Assembly: GCF_035582795.1 (NCBI RefSeq)
Contig: NC_134367.1
Coordinates: 106,626,062 to 106,690,061, forward strand
Length of the DNA: 64,000 nt
DNA from: Mycteria americana
Taxonomy: Eukaryota; Chordata; Aves; Ciconiiformes; Ciconiidae
Reading direction: 5' to 3'
A program made the position numbers and the translations under genes. Numbering within the stretch: position 1 is the stretch's first letter; every line of letters begins with the position of its first letter. This document shows, one piece after another, positions 63,778 through 64,000 of this stretch. The notes beneath the pieces were generated by a model. The model saw nothing but the letters and a program-made list of their open reading frames with translations. It was not told the origin of the DNA and ran no database searches.

Positions 63778-63808
63778 GGGGGAGAAGGGGAGGGCAGGGG
63801 AGGGGGGG
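63778..63808 (+). repeat. G-rich quadruplex-capable stretch
   Basis: G runs of 5, 4, 3, 4 and 7 are separated by short A- or C-containing loops, on the coding strand of RRP15 intron 4. Confidence 0.75.
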
Positions 63809-64000
63809 AAGCTACCCTCTCCTTGTGTCCCAGAACAGAGTACCTGTGTTTGCCCTAACACAGATTATTCCCATGTGAACACCTTAAGGTCTGCCTAGGG
63901 ACCTACCTTATCTGTAACTCTCTAATTCCAGGTAATTGATTACCCTGTCTGAGATGATTTCAGGCTTTACTGGGTATAGCATGTGAAGTGAATTGCTGCA

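Larger units (their letters stand above)
50112..64000 (+). other. RRP15: RRP15 intron 4 (runs past the window edge)
   Basis: From the GTAGGC donor to the window end I find no frame resembling the RRP15 C-terminal block, so this is intron for at least 13.9 kb. It is T/G-rich on the + strand, with many T runs. It contains a C35 run (51285-51319), a GGGT quadruplex motif (62233-62247), a G13 run (63086-63098) and a G-rich stretch (63778-63808). It also has two candidate pseudo-exons. An unannotated terminal exon of an alternative transcript cannot be excluded. Confidence 0.7.

Noticed and set aside
50112..64000. Start of TGFB2 at the right end
   Set aside because: TGFB2 follows RRP15 in human gene order, but no TGF-beta propeptide or cystine-knot coding sequence is present before the window ends.
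1..64000. CRISPR arrays, phage genes, operons or other prokaryotic systems
   Set aside because: No regularly spaced repeats, no compact gene arrays, and one clearly spliced vertebrate gene.

Overview
The window looks like vertebrate nuclear DNA, most likely from a bird. It contains no dense open reading frames, operons or prokaryotic signals. One spliced gene with canonical GT-AG introns is present, behind a CpG-island promoter. The rest is AT-rich non-coding DNA with few interspersed repeats. I see no Alu or L1 sequence, no recent CR1 tail, and A-rich tracts interrupted by C of the sort common in avian genomes. The bird assignment is inference; I cannot name a species.

Positions 1 to about 42,870 are intergenic. 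I find no exon, RNA gene or young transposon there. What can be supported is a set of decayed ancient retroposon fragments (a MIR-like SINE near 29.2-29.35 kb, an L3/CR1-like LINE 3' fragment near 34.5 kb, weaker ones elsewhere), several short tandem repeats, a phased A-tract array at 11.7 kb, and AT-rich stretches resembling conserved non-coding regulatory DNA (about 15.64-16.11, 18.09-18.76 and 31.84-32.69 kb). Human gene order at 1q41 is SPATA17, RRP15, TGFB2, so these could be regulatory DNA of the RRP15/TGFB2 neighbourhood. That is inference.

Positions 42,880-43,830 form a CpG island with the RRP15 promoter: four ETS-type CCGGAA cores, a YY1-type motif overlapping the start codon, and a canonical CACGTG E-box inside coding exon 1. 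This fits a housekeeping ribosome-biogenesis gene.

From 43,268 to the right edge the window holds RRP15 on the + strand, encoding the nucleolar pre-60S ribosome assembly factor. Four coding exons join in frame (43268-43331, 46776-47050, 48953-49050, 49910-50111) to give 213 codons. The terminal coding exon, which in other vertebrates carries the conserved tryptophan/aspartate-rich C-terminal block, is not visible in the remaining 13.9 kb. The gene is therefore partial here and intron 4 is longer than 13.9 kb. That intron holds a C35 homopolymer, a perfect G-quadruplex motif, a G13 run and two candidate pseudo-exons.

I found no convincing previously undescribed biological system. The findings are modest sequence-level observations, each with a stated check.
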